64,000 bases of DNA from assembly GCA_019009955.1 (NCBI GenBank), contig CM032232.1, positions 135,566,501-135,630,500 on the forward strand, in the 5' to 3' direction. The DNA comes from Riptortus pedestris (taxonomy: Eukaryota > Arthropoda > Insecta > Hemiptera > Alydidae). A program made the translations under genes and the position numbers. The notes under the pieces were generated by a model. The model did not search any database and was not told where the DNA came from. It saw nothing but the letters and a program-made list of their open reading frames with translations. Positions 46,133 through 56,668 of this stretch are shown one piece after another (within the stretch, counting starts at the first letter, position 1; each line of letters begins with the position of its first letter).

Positions 46133-46760
46133 CCCGTATAAAGAAAGACTTAAAAGTAACAGTTCGTAATTAATTTTTCTACAATAAAATGAAGCCTATA
46201 TATGAAACTATAACAGTATATTTCTTTTAACCGAGTATGAAATTTTGATTGAAGGTGAAATCGTCCTTATTGATTTAAATGTTTAATCATTGAGGTACCT
46301 TTTGTTGTTATGTTTTATGCAAATTGTCTCTTCCAAAGCCTGAAGATATATGTAAATTCATTTCAGTAATTATTATTGTGTAGGTTTAAGTATAATCATA
46401 AAAACATTCAGTCCAGACAGCGTCTTTAATCAGATAAATAACTGTGGGTCGAGAAGTTATTCTCAGTTCAAAAACACGTTTTATTTGAAAAATGAACCTT
46501 TCAGTTCTTAGGTACGCAATTATAATCTATGCTCAATAAAGAATGATTTTATTGGTATAATTTTGAAAATGAAATGCAATGAGAACAAGACAGCCATGGA
46601 GTCGACTTTCATATATGTTTCAAAATAAGTAACTATTTATCTTATAACAGATTAAATAAATCATTATATTTTAAATTTATATAATAGCTTTCTTACTTTA
46701 TTTATTTAGAGTTATTAACTCGTTTAAACTTAATTTTCTACAATATTTTAAATTTGTTGT
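46133..46760. other. AT-rich sequence upstream of the knirps-family exon
   Basis: Free of H-family copies and of recognised repeats. Probably intron or proximal noncoding DNA; no TATA/initiator pair was convincing. Confidence 0.45.
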
Positions 46761-46773
46761 AATTAATTTTCAG
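46761..46773 (+). other. Splice acceptor before the knirps-family exon
   Basis: AATTAATTTTCAG lies directly against the ATG, preceded by T-rich sequence and a branch-point-like CTTAAT about 40 bases upstream. It fits an insect 3' splice site. If used, the start codon would be the first codon of an internal exon, and the transcription start would lie further left. Alternatively the transcript starts nearby and this resemblance is chance. Confidence 0.6.
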
Positions 46774-46851
46774 ATGAACCAGCAATGCAAGGTCTGCAAT
46801 GAACCAGCTGCAGGATTCCATTTTGGGGCTTTCACCTGTGAAGGCTGCAAG
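46774..46851 (+). CDS. Knirps-family (NR0A) nuclear receptor, exon encoding first zinc finger (partial gene)
   Basis: The exon has 26 codons from ATG and reads in frame to a splice donor. The peptide has Cys at residues 5, 8, 22 and 25, giving C-x2-C-x13-C-x2-C, the first zinc finger of a nuclear receptor DNA-binding domain. It ends in the P-box CEGCK. The stretch [16 protein letters not shown] is characteristic of Knirps, Knirps-like and Eagle; most receptors have HYG at the HFG position. These proteins are nuclear transcription factors that bind DNA and lack a ligand-binding domain. In Drosophila they act in segmentation, tracheal and wing-vein patterning and neuroblast fate. The donor is AAG|GTAAGC, after codon 26 (phase 0). 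The bases just before ATG form a pyrimidine-rich TTAATTTTCAG acceptor, so an upstream exon, coding or 5' UTR, is likely. The second finger is not in the window. The paralogue cannot be decided from 26 residues. Confidence 0.93.
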
Positions 46852-47390
46852 GTAAGCAACTCATGCAAATCATTGAATATTTAATTAATTGTGTTATAAT
46901 AAGAGTAGTCTAATTAGTTTCTAGAATTTAGGTGTAAATTTGTGAGTAATATGAAAATTCTATCGAGCTAGCATCTTCAAGTATTGTGATTTTGTAAGGT
47001 TTTGCGAAAAGTACCAATTTCGTTCCACTTAAACAAAATACCCAAATCGAAGGACTTACCAAAATGCTTATATGATTATTAGTTATAATACAACTTTTGC
47101 TCTAGAAGGGCTCTTTAGCAAGTGCTATTCTTCTATCATGAATATACTATTACCCTCCACTTTTTGAAGAATAATGTTTCCAGCTCTTTATATTTATATT
47201 CCCTTGGCTTTGTTTCTTCTCTACTGGCAAAATTTTATTTTATGAGTCTGTTAACCTGATCTATGTCGTCCTTTATGACTAGCTGCATTCTATTCATCTC
47301 TACTTCGGACTTTGCCACCAGCAATGTCATCTGCAAATGCAATGAACGGAGTTTCCATTAATCCGCATACCTCCGCTTCATTCTTACGTT

Positions 47391-47674
47391 TTAGAAGATT
47401 TACTTTAAGGGAAATGAGCCATTGAGGTCGTAGTCATGACATGTTTATCGAGAAATTTCCTAAAATGTCCATCGATCCTGCACAGGTTATGACAAAAATG
47501 ACGTATGTTCTAAATTTTACTTGTTTAACGCGTTAGCGATCGCAATTTTTTTGATTGTTACTAAACTCGTTATTTAAACGTTTTATGTACAATTAAAGAT
47601 CAAGTTCGATAATGACTGAATTCGGGGCAGTGATAAGAGGGATATAGAGGGAGAATTATGATTGATGATAAATT
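47391..47674 (+). mobile_element. H-family element, left part of a copy split by an inverted insertion
   Basis: Decayed palindrome GATTTACTTTAAGGGAAATG, then CATTGAGGTCGTAGTCATGA, no TA core, GCGTTAGCGATCGCAATTTT, ending at GAGAATTATGATTGATGATA just before the next element's hairpin. It continues at 48305. Confidence 0.87.
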
Positions 47675-48105
47675 AAAAAAGTCCGTCACGCAGGGGCTGC
47701 GTAAACTAAGCAGATTTCCCACATGAAGTTTTACAATAGAGGAATTTCACGAGAATCAAGCAGTTAAGGAAACGACCGAACTAGCTTTTGGCGGGAAAGT
47801 CACTCGCGTCCGTTAGTGGCCCAGATTTAATAAAAATGCAAATATCTCGGTTAATATTCAAGATAGAGAATAAATGTATATAACAATATTTATAGTAAAT
47901 TTAATTTGCAATAAGATTGATTCTGTACAATTTTTTGATCCGACGTATAGTAACGGAGATATTTCGAATTTTCAAAAATCCTCCCCTCTAAACCCCCCTC
48001 CCACTGGTCCGATTTCAGCCGTTAACGAACTAGATTTTTATTTTTACAAAAAAAGACTAAGTATCGAGTTCGAAACACAAATTGCGACCACTAGAGCGAT
48101 AACAG

Positions 48106-48183
<78 letters not shown>

Positions 48184-48304
48184 TTTTGAACGGACCTCAT
48201 TTTTCCATCTACTAGGTAGGCTCGATGGACATTTGAAGAAAAATTTCGAAAATTCCGTCATGAGTACAACCTCAATAGCTGATTTCCCTAAGGGAAATCT
48301 GCTA
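47675..48304 (-). mobile_element. Full-length H-family element (Ha) nested in a + strand copy
   Basis: Ends AAAAAGTCCGTCACGCAGGG and GATTTCCCTAAGGGAAATC-TGCTAA. (TA)n core at 48111-48180, about 70 bp. The Ha block contains CGACCGAACTAGCTTTTGGC. The 113-residue ORF through it carries the TA-encoded Tyr-Ile run. Confidence 0.94.
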
Positions 48305-48598
48305 ACATCTGGGCTATTATGCGTTGGAGCGAAGAGATGAATAGAATCAATCTCATTGAAAATTAAATATTTTAAATGTGTATCATTTAATCTTTTATAC
48401 TATTTTGATTATTAACCGATATATTTGCATTTTTTAGTTTTCATCCTTCACTAAAGCACCACTCCTCCCAGGTCACATTAACAATAAGTTGCTATAACAC
48501 GAACTACTTATTCAAAGCTTAAATAGCAAATATTGTCTTCATTGACTTTTTACTGACTGTGATACATGCAAATATGCAGTGTGGTGACTTTACCAATT
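48305..48598 (+). mobile_element. H-family element (Hb), right part of the split copy
   Basis: TCTGGGCTATTATGCGTTGG continues the body (other copies: TCTCCGTTATTATGCGTCGG). It passes TTAACCGATATATTTGCAT and the Hb block TTTTCATCCTTCACTAAAGC, and fades near ATGCAGTGTGGTGAC. Confidence 0.87.
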
Positions 48599-48609
48599 AA
48601 GATTTTCCC

Positions 48610-49003
48610 GTTTTTACTCGAAAATTCTTATTTGATCTATAGCATACTCAATAATTAATCGTTTTAATTCCACTCTAATGTCGATATTCGTAACAGCTGT
48701 AATTGGACTAGGAATTGGGGAGGTTCCAAATTTGAAAATGTCTCTTATTATGAGTCGAGTAGAAACATGATATAGAACCAACCTTTTTAAAATATTAGTG
48801 CTCTATATAAATTTATTCGTAACTCATGTATTAAGATAGTTATTTGTATTTTATTGTTTCAGCCTTCTGTAATTTTCTAATTCTACTCATCGGATTTTGA
48901 ACTTAGAAATAGAGCATATATGATGAGATGAAATAAGAAGTGTGTCATATCAGCACTTGGGAAATCTGCTTAGTTTACGCAGGTCCTGCGTGGCGGACTT
49001 TTA
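48610..49003 (+). mobile_element. Second H-family 3' half (Hb), decayed body
   Basis: Body traces (TAACAGCTGTAATTGGAC, AAAATGTCTCTTATTATGAG, ATAGAACCAACCTTTTTAAA) lead to the well-preserved terminus GGGAAATCTGCTTAGTTTAC, hairpin ACGCAGGTCCTGCGT and GGCGGACTTTT. The hairpin loop side has changed while the stem is kept. Confidence 0.85.
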
Positions 49004-49239
49004 TTAATTATTGCTTCTTCAATGAATATATTGAACTGAGAGCATCTTTCTCTTAAGCCCTTTCTTTATTGTAACTTCCATTTCACAGTTTTTAATTATG
49101 ATTTATAAATATTCCAAATTAATTACATTGATTGAGTAATCTCTAGTAAATCCGGAGATATACCGAAACAGAGAGTGCTAAACGTGATATATTTAAATAA
49201 ATTAAACCCAGGATCGACCTTACGTAATTTAGATTTAGA

Positions 49240-49660
49240 GTGAAAGGATTGAAGAGTCAGATTAAAGTGGTTCAGAGATTGAGTTAGCGCCCTATTTGTC
49301 GCCTACCTATTTGCCTAGAGACCTCCTTGTAATGTTTATAATCTCCATGGATGGGACCTCTACCTCCTTGTAACCCTGATAATCTCCACGGATGGACGGA
49401 GGTTATATAGCTCTCGGGATTAAAATGCACGGGCACGATCCGCCCCTCTTACTCGTCTTCACTTTCACTTTCGAACAAAAAATTTTAAGATCAGGCGTTG
49501 AACTCGCCTCGCTCTAAAGTGAGCATGACACAGCTTCATGAGGGCTCAATAGCTCAGTGGATTTACAGCAATTCAGGAGTAATGAGCGGGTTATTTTTAT
49601 TGCTCGTGCCATTAGAAAAGTAATTTTCACACGCCGAGTTTTTCACGATACGGACTCGAA
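49240..49660. promoter_or_regulatory. Candidate intronic enhancer with K50-homeodomain-type sites and a 41-bp duplication
   Basis: Unique, GC-richer intron sequence 2.4 kb after the exon. It holds a 41-bp tandem duplication (ACCTCCTTGTAA at 49321 and 49362), each with TAATCT (49339 and 49380). GGATTA at 49417-49422 and CAGATTAAAG near 49257 are further Bicoid/Orthodenticle-type motifs. In Drosophila, knirps is driven by anterior K50 inputs, so the motif type is relevant, but function is inferred. Confidence 0.3.
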
Positions 49661-50767
49661 ATATTCCGAAACCAATAACCATTAAGTTTGTTGAGCTCCA
49701 TTTAGATTTATTTACTTTCAGATTACTAGTTACTATATTAGGTTAGTCATTAATGGTATTTATTTTTATAATTTTACTGCTGCCTAGCCGGCCATGGACA
49801 ACGTTTTACAACTGAATTTCCGAACATGTAACCAGGATCATTAATGTTAATAAAAATGACTGATTTTATTATTTTGATTACGGTATAGTGATTAATTCAA
49901 TAATTACTACCTGATGCTTTCTTCAGATCACATTTCTGGAACCTTTGATCACACGCTATGTTTTCCCGGGGTCTTCTGCACTAGACAAAGCACATAGTCC
50001 AATTTAGTTTTATTATAGTCTTTTATATCACGCACTAATGAATTTAGCTACTCCCAGTTGAAGTAATGCATTAACTAAGAAATTGCACTTATACGAATGT
50101 TTCTGGCTTAATCTTTAAACAAGGGATAATGTAACAATTGTACAAAATAAGTATTATTATATACAAAATTAAATCTAAAATATTAGTAGATTTACAAGAA
50201 TAGAAAAAAAGCAATAAAGAGGTAAACTGGAAGGAGGTAGATTCTGAAAGGAGGTAAATTTATTAATCTTAGTTTTTACAAATAGTGTTTATAATATACA
50301 GTTTTTCATTATGGCAACTTATAAATGGAATGCTTAAATTCATATGGTCATCTATGCAGACACACAGAATTGCAGAACTGTGGTTTTACACGCACATGCC
50401 TCAATTCGTATATCAACTTAATAGCTTTTAAATTTCATCAAATAATCCATTATTTCTTAAATACTTAAGAATATAATCTACAAATTAGCTACTGCCGGCC
50501 AGTAGTTGGCACCAATTTCTGGGCCGTGGCTACTTTATTACTTATGTGCAGTCAGTTAATATGTGTTTAACGATGAACCTAGAATAGAGAGTTTATCTAG
50601 TTCAATAAAGAAGTAGTTATATTTTGTCTTTAGTGCCAAAATATCTTGTAGAGTGAGTCAAACTGACCACTTCACTTCGGAATAAAGCCTTGGACTTTCA
50701 ATTTTACTTCTTCATACAAAGTAAAGGAAGAATAGCCCACGCAAAAATTACCTGTTTTCACATTTTT
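49661..50767. other. AT-rich intron sequence without recognised features
   Basis: No repeat match in the window and no exon-like ORF with nuclear-receptor motifs. A GGCCAGTAGTTGGC patch near 50498 is the only GC-rich spot. Confidence 0.45.
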
Positions 50768-50871
50768 TTAGCAGATTTCCTTTAAAGGAAATCAGCTTTT
50801 GTGGTTGTACTCATGACGCGATTTTCGAATAATTCAAATGTCCATCGATCCTACCCACGAGATGACGAAAA

Positions 50872-50968
<97 letters not shown>

Positions 50969-51600
50969 TGTTAACGCTCTAGTGGTCGCAATTTGTGTTT
51001 GATCGTTACCTAACTCGGTACGTCGGATCGGAAAATTGTATAAAGCTGATCTTATTGCAAATTAAATTTACTATAAATATTGTTATATTTATATATTGTC
51101 TCTAACATGGTTATTAACTGAGATATTTGCATTTTTCAGTTGTGAGCCTTCAGCAAACCCCCATTTCTACTCGTCATATTACAATTAGATGTTATATCAT
51201 GAAACACTTCATTAAAAGGTTAAATACCAAATATTGTTTTATTGAACTCTTACTTTGCGATATATATGAAAATACGTTCTGTTGACCCCGCCCCTTCTTA
51301 TGTTCTTGGATCACTAAAATTTGAGTTATTGAGATAAAACGGATTCTGATTCATTACAAATTACAGTACTAGCTTCAGTAAATTCTTTTCAATAGATTAA
51401 TATGTTATATTCAGATATATTGCATTAATTGTTTGTCTTCCCGGTCTATCTATTCAGCGCTACAAGGTTGGCTGGCATGTTTGTTTACAATTCAGCCGCT
51501 TTTCGTTGTAGAAATTAGTAACTTGTATATATTTGTCTATTGCAAACCTTCGCGTGGGAAATCTGCTTAGTTTACGCAGCTCCTGCGTGACGGAACTTTT
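50768..51600 (+). mobile_element. H-family HINE-like element, long variant Hd
   Basis: Palindrome GATTTCCTTTAAAGGAAATC, where both arms have changed together so pairing is kept. Compound core (TA)n(TG)n at 50875-50966. The body lacks the G-rich tract (ACTCGGTACGTCGGATCG). The Hd module (about 51285-51520) matches 11915-12235. End: GGGAAATCTGCTTAGTTTAC, ACGCAGCTCCTGCGT, GACGGAACTTTT. Confidence 0.94.
50919..50966. repeat. (TG)n microsatellite within the Hd element core
   Basis: About 48 bases of TG directly follow the TA tract. It is the only H copy in the window whose core has a TG part. Confidence 0.95.
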
Positions 51601-51609
51601 AAGTTTTCA

Positions 51610-51790
51610 CCCGTTCTGTCTTTTCCGTCTGTACGTACGTATGTCGCATAACTCAAAAACTGCAAGCCTTAGAATATTGAAATTTTTTAGATGGGATTGT
51701 TATAACGCCTACTTTTGCATCCCTCCTCTTGATCAATATCGATTATGGGTGAGGGGTGGGGGTTACAGGAAGACGAAAATAAAAATTTCG
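51610..51790 (+). repeat. Dispersed repeat, copy B (paired with 23381-23480)
   Basis: GTCGCATAACTCAAAAACTG, then GCCTTAGAATATTGAAATTT and GGGATTGTTATAACGCCTAC. It directly abuts the 3' end of the Hd element. The 112-residue ORF beginning in the H terminus and crossing this is not coding. Confidence 0.6.
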
Positions 51791-52906
51791 TATGATACCA
51801 TTAAATTACATTTAACCTCATTTTTTAATCAAGAAAATATCTATAGATTATATTCTATGGCATTTATTTAAAAATTGAATTGGATACATCGTATATCACT
51901 TTGGAATTTAATAATTTTAAATGAAATGCAATTAAACATTTTTTTTTTAATGTTAAAGGTTATTTATTAATCTCAACTTTATACTACTATCACCTTTTGG
52001 TAACAAGGATTGGACCAAGGATTTTGTTCAGCGAGTTTGTCTCTAAATAATTTCTGTTGCCCACATCGGTATTAGTAAATGTAAATTTGACAGGACACTC
52101 TGTAGAGGGGTTGGATCTTTTGGTGTATCATGTTTTAAAAAAGTTCCTCAATAATTTCACAGGTGATGAACAAAAAATGTCGACTTAAAATCACAATCAT
52201 AATGTATTTCTAGACATATCTTCCATTAGTATTTTAGGGAAATCATATTCATATTGACGATTTATTCACTCCGGTGTAATTAAAACGAGAAATTATTATT
52301 TGCTAACTTTTGCACATTTGTTTTCGGGACATCATTGATATTTGCATATTGTTTATCAAAAACTGGTCGAGCGAGCTTCAAAGTTTTTTTGAAATTTACG
52401 AGAATCCCTTGTCGACATCTGTTTGATCTGAATCTAAGATCCAACCGCATGATATTCCGTTATGACAGTTATGTTGTGATCTAAACATTTTTTGGCTTTC
52501 AGAACGTTTTTATTTATGAAAATATTATAATGAAACTCTCCCAATTAGTACCTGACAACAGGTTTCTTTTACGAAAATACGCCTGATTTTATTTCTCAGA
52601 TAAAATTCTTACTCAGTTATTTTCTTCCTCGGCTGTCAGCGAGTCAAAGTTATGGTCTTGATGTATTCTCATACATAGTGTATGTGTACTAATTTTATGT
52701 TATTTGGATTAGGAAATATGCCCGCTATTTCATAAGTCATAATTTTTTATTATACTTTTATCTATGATTATTAGTCTGCATCGCTTTAATGCTAATAATT
52801 TTGTCGTGACGTCAAGAGCCATATTTTTATTATTTCATTGTGTTAATACATGATTGGCTATCGGTGACAATAAAATTTTCTCTATTGTTTATTAATCCTT
52901 TTAGTA
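51791..52906. other. AT-rich intron sequence without recognised features
   Basis: No repeats recognised and no exon candidate. Confidence 0.45.
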
Positions 52907-53380
52907 CAACACGTCCGCCACGCAGGGGCTGCGTTAGCAAACCAGATTTCCCACGTATTTGCATTTATCTCAAAACTTGAAAGTCAATGAGAACAATATT
53001 TGGTATTTAAGCTTCAAATAAAGTGCTTCATAACATAATAGAATATTGTTAATATGAGATGAGTAGGAGTGGGGCTTTACTGAAGACCGAAAACTAAAAA
53101 ATGCAAATAACTCAGTTAATAATCAAGATAGTGAAAAAATGTACATAACAACATTTATAAAACATTACATTTGGAATAAGATTGGTTTTATACAAAGTTT
53201 CGATCCGACGGATAATAACGGAGATATTAAGAATTTTCGAAATTCTCTACATCTAAACTCCCCCTCCCCGTGGGCTGATTTCAGCCGTTAAAGAACTTGT
53301 TTTTTCTTTTTGTATAAAACGATTATATATCAAGTTTGGTAACGATAACACAACATTTACGACCGCTTTAGCGGTAACAG

Positions 53381-53465
<85 letters not shown>

Positions 53466-53634
53466 TATATATATATATATATAAATGTATATATACAGTT
53501 TTGAACGGACCTCATTTTCGTCATCTCCTGGGTAGGATCGATGGGCATTTGAAGAAAAATTTCGAAAATCGCGTCATGAGTACGACCTCAATAGCTGATT
53601 TCCCTTAAGGAAAATCAGCTAAAATACGATATGT
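52907..53634 (-). mobile_element. Full-length H-family element (Hb) with (CT)n(TA)n core
   Basis: Hairpin end ACGTCCGCCACGCAGGGGCT, Hb block in reverse (GAGTAGGAGTGGGGCTTTAC), core at 53388-53487 made of about 40 bases CT followed by interrupted TA. 5' end GATTTCCCTTAAGGAAAATC with one arm mutated. Confidence 0.94.
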
Positions 53635-54206
53635 GGTTGCTTCCTAGACTTGCAAAAAGTGCAAACTATGTTGCGATGGCGCCAACTATACATATCACAT
53701 GAGATATGCACTTTAACAAAACTTTATAAAACGTTATAAATGGTTCAAATTCATTACACTACAATTAAAAACATTATTTACTAGAACTTTTTGTTAGGTT
53801 TACTTCTGGTTGGTGACGAAGTATATGTCAGTGGAATAAGATAGAAGTTCGGGACGGGATGATTTCTTGGGTTCTTAATCCCAATCTGTTTACGATAGTT
53901 ATCAGATAATTGACGTGTCACATCATTCATCGGCAAGGATGGACTAAAATCATTCTTTCAGTCATTCTTGGTCACCAAAATCTCATCGTTCATAGCAGCT
54001 AGACTTTTTTAGAAGTCAGGGTTTGAAAACCGTTGATTTTTTACTCTTACTTTCTCCCAAAATACGCTGATTATTGAATTCCGTCAATTGTAGTTTCGTT
54101 TTTATGAGCATTTTTTCTAGCCCTATTGCCATCCACTTCTTCGCACGAGCACTCCTTTTCGCGAGGCACTAGAAGGGTTTAATCTTGTTTTGCTTTTGTT
54201 AAGAAA
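53635..54206. other. Unique intron sequence
   Basis: Nothing recognised. Composition is typical of the AT-rich background. Confidence 0.45.
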
Positions 54207-54835
54207 GGGCAGGGGCTTCGTAAGCTAAGCAGATTTCCCACTTATGACATACTAGCGATCTCATCTCACATTATAGTCTGACTGAAAACCAGAAAGTACG
54301 AAATGCTTGGATGCGACTCATAATAACGCAGGTATTTTGTAATTTAAACCTCTCCAATCTAAGCCCCCCTACTCAAGGTCCGATATCTGCCAGAATAAAT
54401 ACAAACTTTATTGATGCCTGACACAATTAAAAATCGAGTATGATATAGATCAAATAACATAATACATTTTCAAGACAATACATAAAATCTTAATATATGA
54501 AGGCATAACATAGCGAATTTGCATCTATCTCGCATAAAAAAAGGCCTCTCGAAAACAATACATGGTATTTAAGCTTTGAACAAAGATGATCACGATATAA
54601 AAGCTTCTTGTTAATATAACATGAGTAAAAGTCGGGGTTTACTTTAGGAAAACTAAAGAAATCCAAATATCTCGGTTAATATTCGTGATAGAGAAAATAT
54701 GCATATAACAATAATTTTAGGTATTGTAATTTGCAAGAAGATATGTACAATATTTCGATCCAACTAATAATAACGGAGTTATTTCAAATTTTCTAAATTT
54801 CCAATAGTTTACGCCACGTGTTTGACGGACGTTTG
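54207..54835 (-). mobile_element. Cluster of decayed H-family fragments (Hb)
   Basis: 54207-54420 begins with a damaged terminus (GGGCAGGGGCTTCGTAAGCT, AAGCAGATTTCCCACTTATG) and fades in the C-rich tract. 54525-54802 is another - strand Hb body (CTCGGTTAATATTCGTGATA, TTCGATCCAACTAATAATAA). 54805-54835 looks like a 3' terminus in + orientation (GTTTACGCCACGTGTTTGAC, GGACG). Several independent insertions are probably overlaid. Confidence 0.72.
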
Positions 54836-55084
54836 TTTGTTTATCACAAAGAGATCTATGTAATTTAGTTGGGTGTCATCTGGTGTCCACATCAGATGTT
54901 CTTGTGCTCTGTTACGAGTGTGTGACAAGTCCTAGTGAACACATGGATTGTTGTCTTGAACTATTTGCTATCAAGGAATCCTTACGGTAGTTTCATTTCG
55001 TCGACTGCCCAGCTTCGAAAGGGCAAATATGATACAACGCTAAATTTGTTAACTAAATAATGAGAGGGTATTTACTGAGAGAAA

Positions 55085-55440
55085 GAGCGGAAGCCGGCCA
55101 TTGTAACCGGGGTTCGCTATTAGATTGCTGTGCCCAGCCGACTAAAACTAAAAGCTGTAATGATAGCGATGTGGGGCCTAGCCTTGCAGAAGATCTGCCT
55201 TGTGCAACGCCTTGACGCTCCAGTTACACTCTACAATAGGAGCAAGGCCATACAGGCCTTCCGTTCCTATTGTGCCTCTCGGGCCAGATAAACTCACCTC
55301 ATCAGCCTATCTTGTACCAGCATCGGGCTTAACTCAGAAGTCAAGAGTGCTTTGTCTCGGGATCGAACCGAGTCCTGTGGAATCGTTCAGTCAAGCGTTC
55401 AGGTCTAAAGTACCCTGTAAAACATCGAAATCGGCTGACG
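55085..55440 (-). mobile_element. tRNA-derived SINE-like element
   Basis: The - strand carries a perfect pol III B box GGTTCGATCCC at 55359-55369, preceded by CGCTTGACTGAACGATTCC and followed by GAGACAAAGCACTCTTGAC. The block is GC-richer than the surrounding intron and runs to CCGGCTTCCGC near 55090. The A box is weak and no tRNA cloverleaf forms, so a SINE with tRNA-like head fits better than a tRNA gene. The long + strand ORF over it (55200-55688) has no domain. Confidence 0.5.
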
Positions 55441-55667
55441 TAGATTGTTGGTCAAATACAACGAATGAGACTGTAGACCATCAGATAGTTTGTCAAATTT
55501 GGTCCAACATTTTGATCGTTGTCAGGGAACTTAGGTTTAAAACGTCAGGCAAGCTGTGGCTTCCGGAAATAAACAGATTTCTTACCATGGGGCGATTCGA
55601 CACGCAACTGGTTTCATCTCACTGTATATTCTTTATTCTAAATAAAAATCCGACTGGGAGCTTGCCG

Positions 55668-56605
55668 AAAACAAGAAGCAACGAATAACTAGCTTAATAT
55701 TCAAATTACGAAAAAATCTATAGTACAACAACTGTAGAACATCTATAGCTTAACAATATTGGATCTATAACGTTTTTCTCAACCATCCAACTCTTCTCCC
55801 GGTTTCCGATTGCAGCCATTAGTGAATCTTAAGTTTTACATAATGCGTTTAATATCAAAGTTCGGTGAAGGTCAAACAAAAAATAACCACCGCTTGTAAA
55901 AGTAGTGCAATTTAAAGTAGTGTTCATAATTTTTAACAAGATATCAGACATGAAATTATAACGACAATGTAATTATAATACAATTTATTAAAATAACAAA
56001 ATAAAATGAAAAAATTGGTACAACATGGTACAATGAATAGAACTTTTCACATTTATAAGTACCGCAAAACGCACAAACGCACAAATCTCTCCTCATCTTA
56101 CTAATTTGGAGTTAGTAGTGTAATATTTTTGTTTAGTTGGGTTTTTCAAAATGTCTCGATGGCCGGATCTAACTAAGGTTGATCCGCGGTAAGCCGCGGG
56201 CCGGGGGTTGCCCACATATGCGCTAGAGAAATGTTTATATAGTTACGAACGGACTTAATTTTTTTTTCATCTCTTGGGAAGGATCGACGAACATCGAATT
56301 GAGACACACACCAGAAAGTGGCTTAGAGAAGCCTCAAGACAAACAAAATAACAAATGTATGCGTTAATAATCTACTTTCAGAAATAATACATAGAAAAAT
56401 TACAGAAAATTTAATTGTCTACAAGATTAGTTATACGGTGTTTTTCATCCGATCCACAATATTTTATATTTTATCTTTGTATTTTCCCCCCACCCTCGTT
56501 TGTTGTTGGATGAAAACAATATGTAGTATTCAAGTTAGGAATCAGGAGATTTGTGATATATTGTCTTAACACTAATGTGAGATGAGCAGAGTTTACTAAA
56601 GAGTG
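55668..56605 (-). mobile_element. Scattered H-family debris (mostly Hb)
   Basis: Recognisable pieces: 55690-55897 (TAGCTTAATATTCAAATTAC, GCAGCCATTAGTGAATC, GTTCGGTGAAGGTCAAACAA); 56221-56303 (GAACGGACTTAATTTTTTTT, GGGAAGGATCGACGAACATC); and about 56350-56605 (ACAAGATTAGTTATACGGTG, ATGTGAGATGAGCAGAG). Each is strongly diverged; they could be one very old copy or several. Confidence 0.55.
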
Positions 56606-56668
56606 AATTCTTATTTAATAAAGACATGATCATTTATAATAGCTTGGCCATTTCACAAGCCAAATGTT

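Noticed and set aside
47874..48215. 113-residue ORF with Tyr-Ile repeat (and similar ones at 9366, 11330, 39403, 42528)
   Set aside because: All arise from (TA)n cores of H elements; frames differ between copies.
49551..49625. tRNA-like start GGGCTCAATAGCTCAGTGG
   Set aside because: No B box or cloverleaf follows; only an A-box-like string.
55200..55688. 162-residue + strand ORF
   Set aside because: It lies on the SINE-like block; residues around LCLGIEPSP are the antisense reading of a B box, a common artefact. No domain, no splice context.
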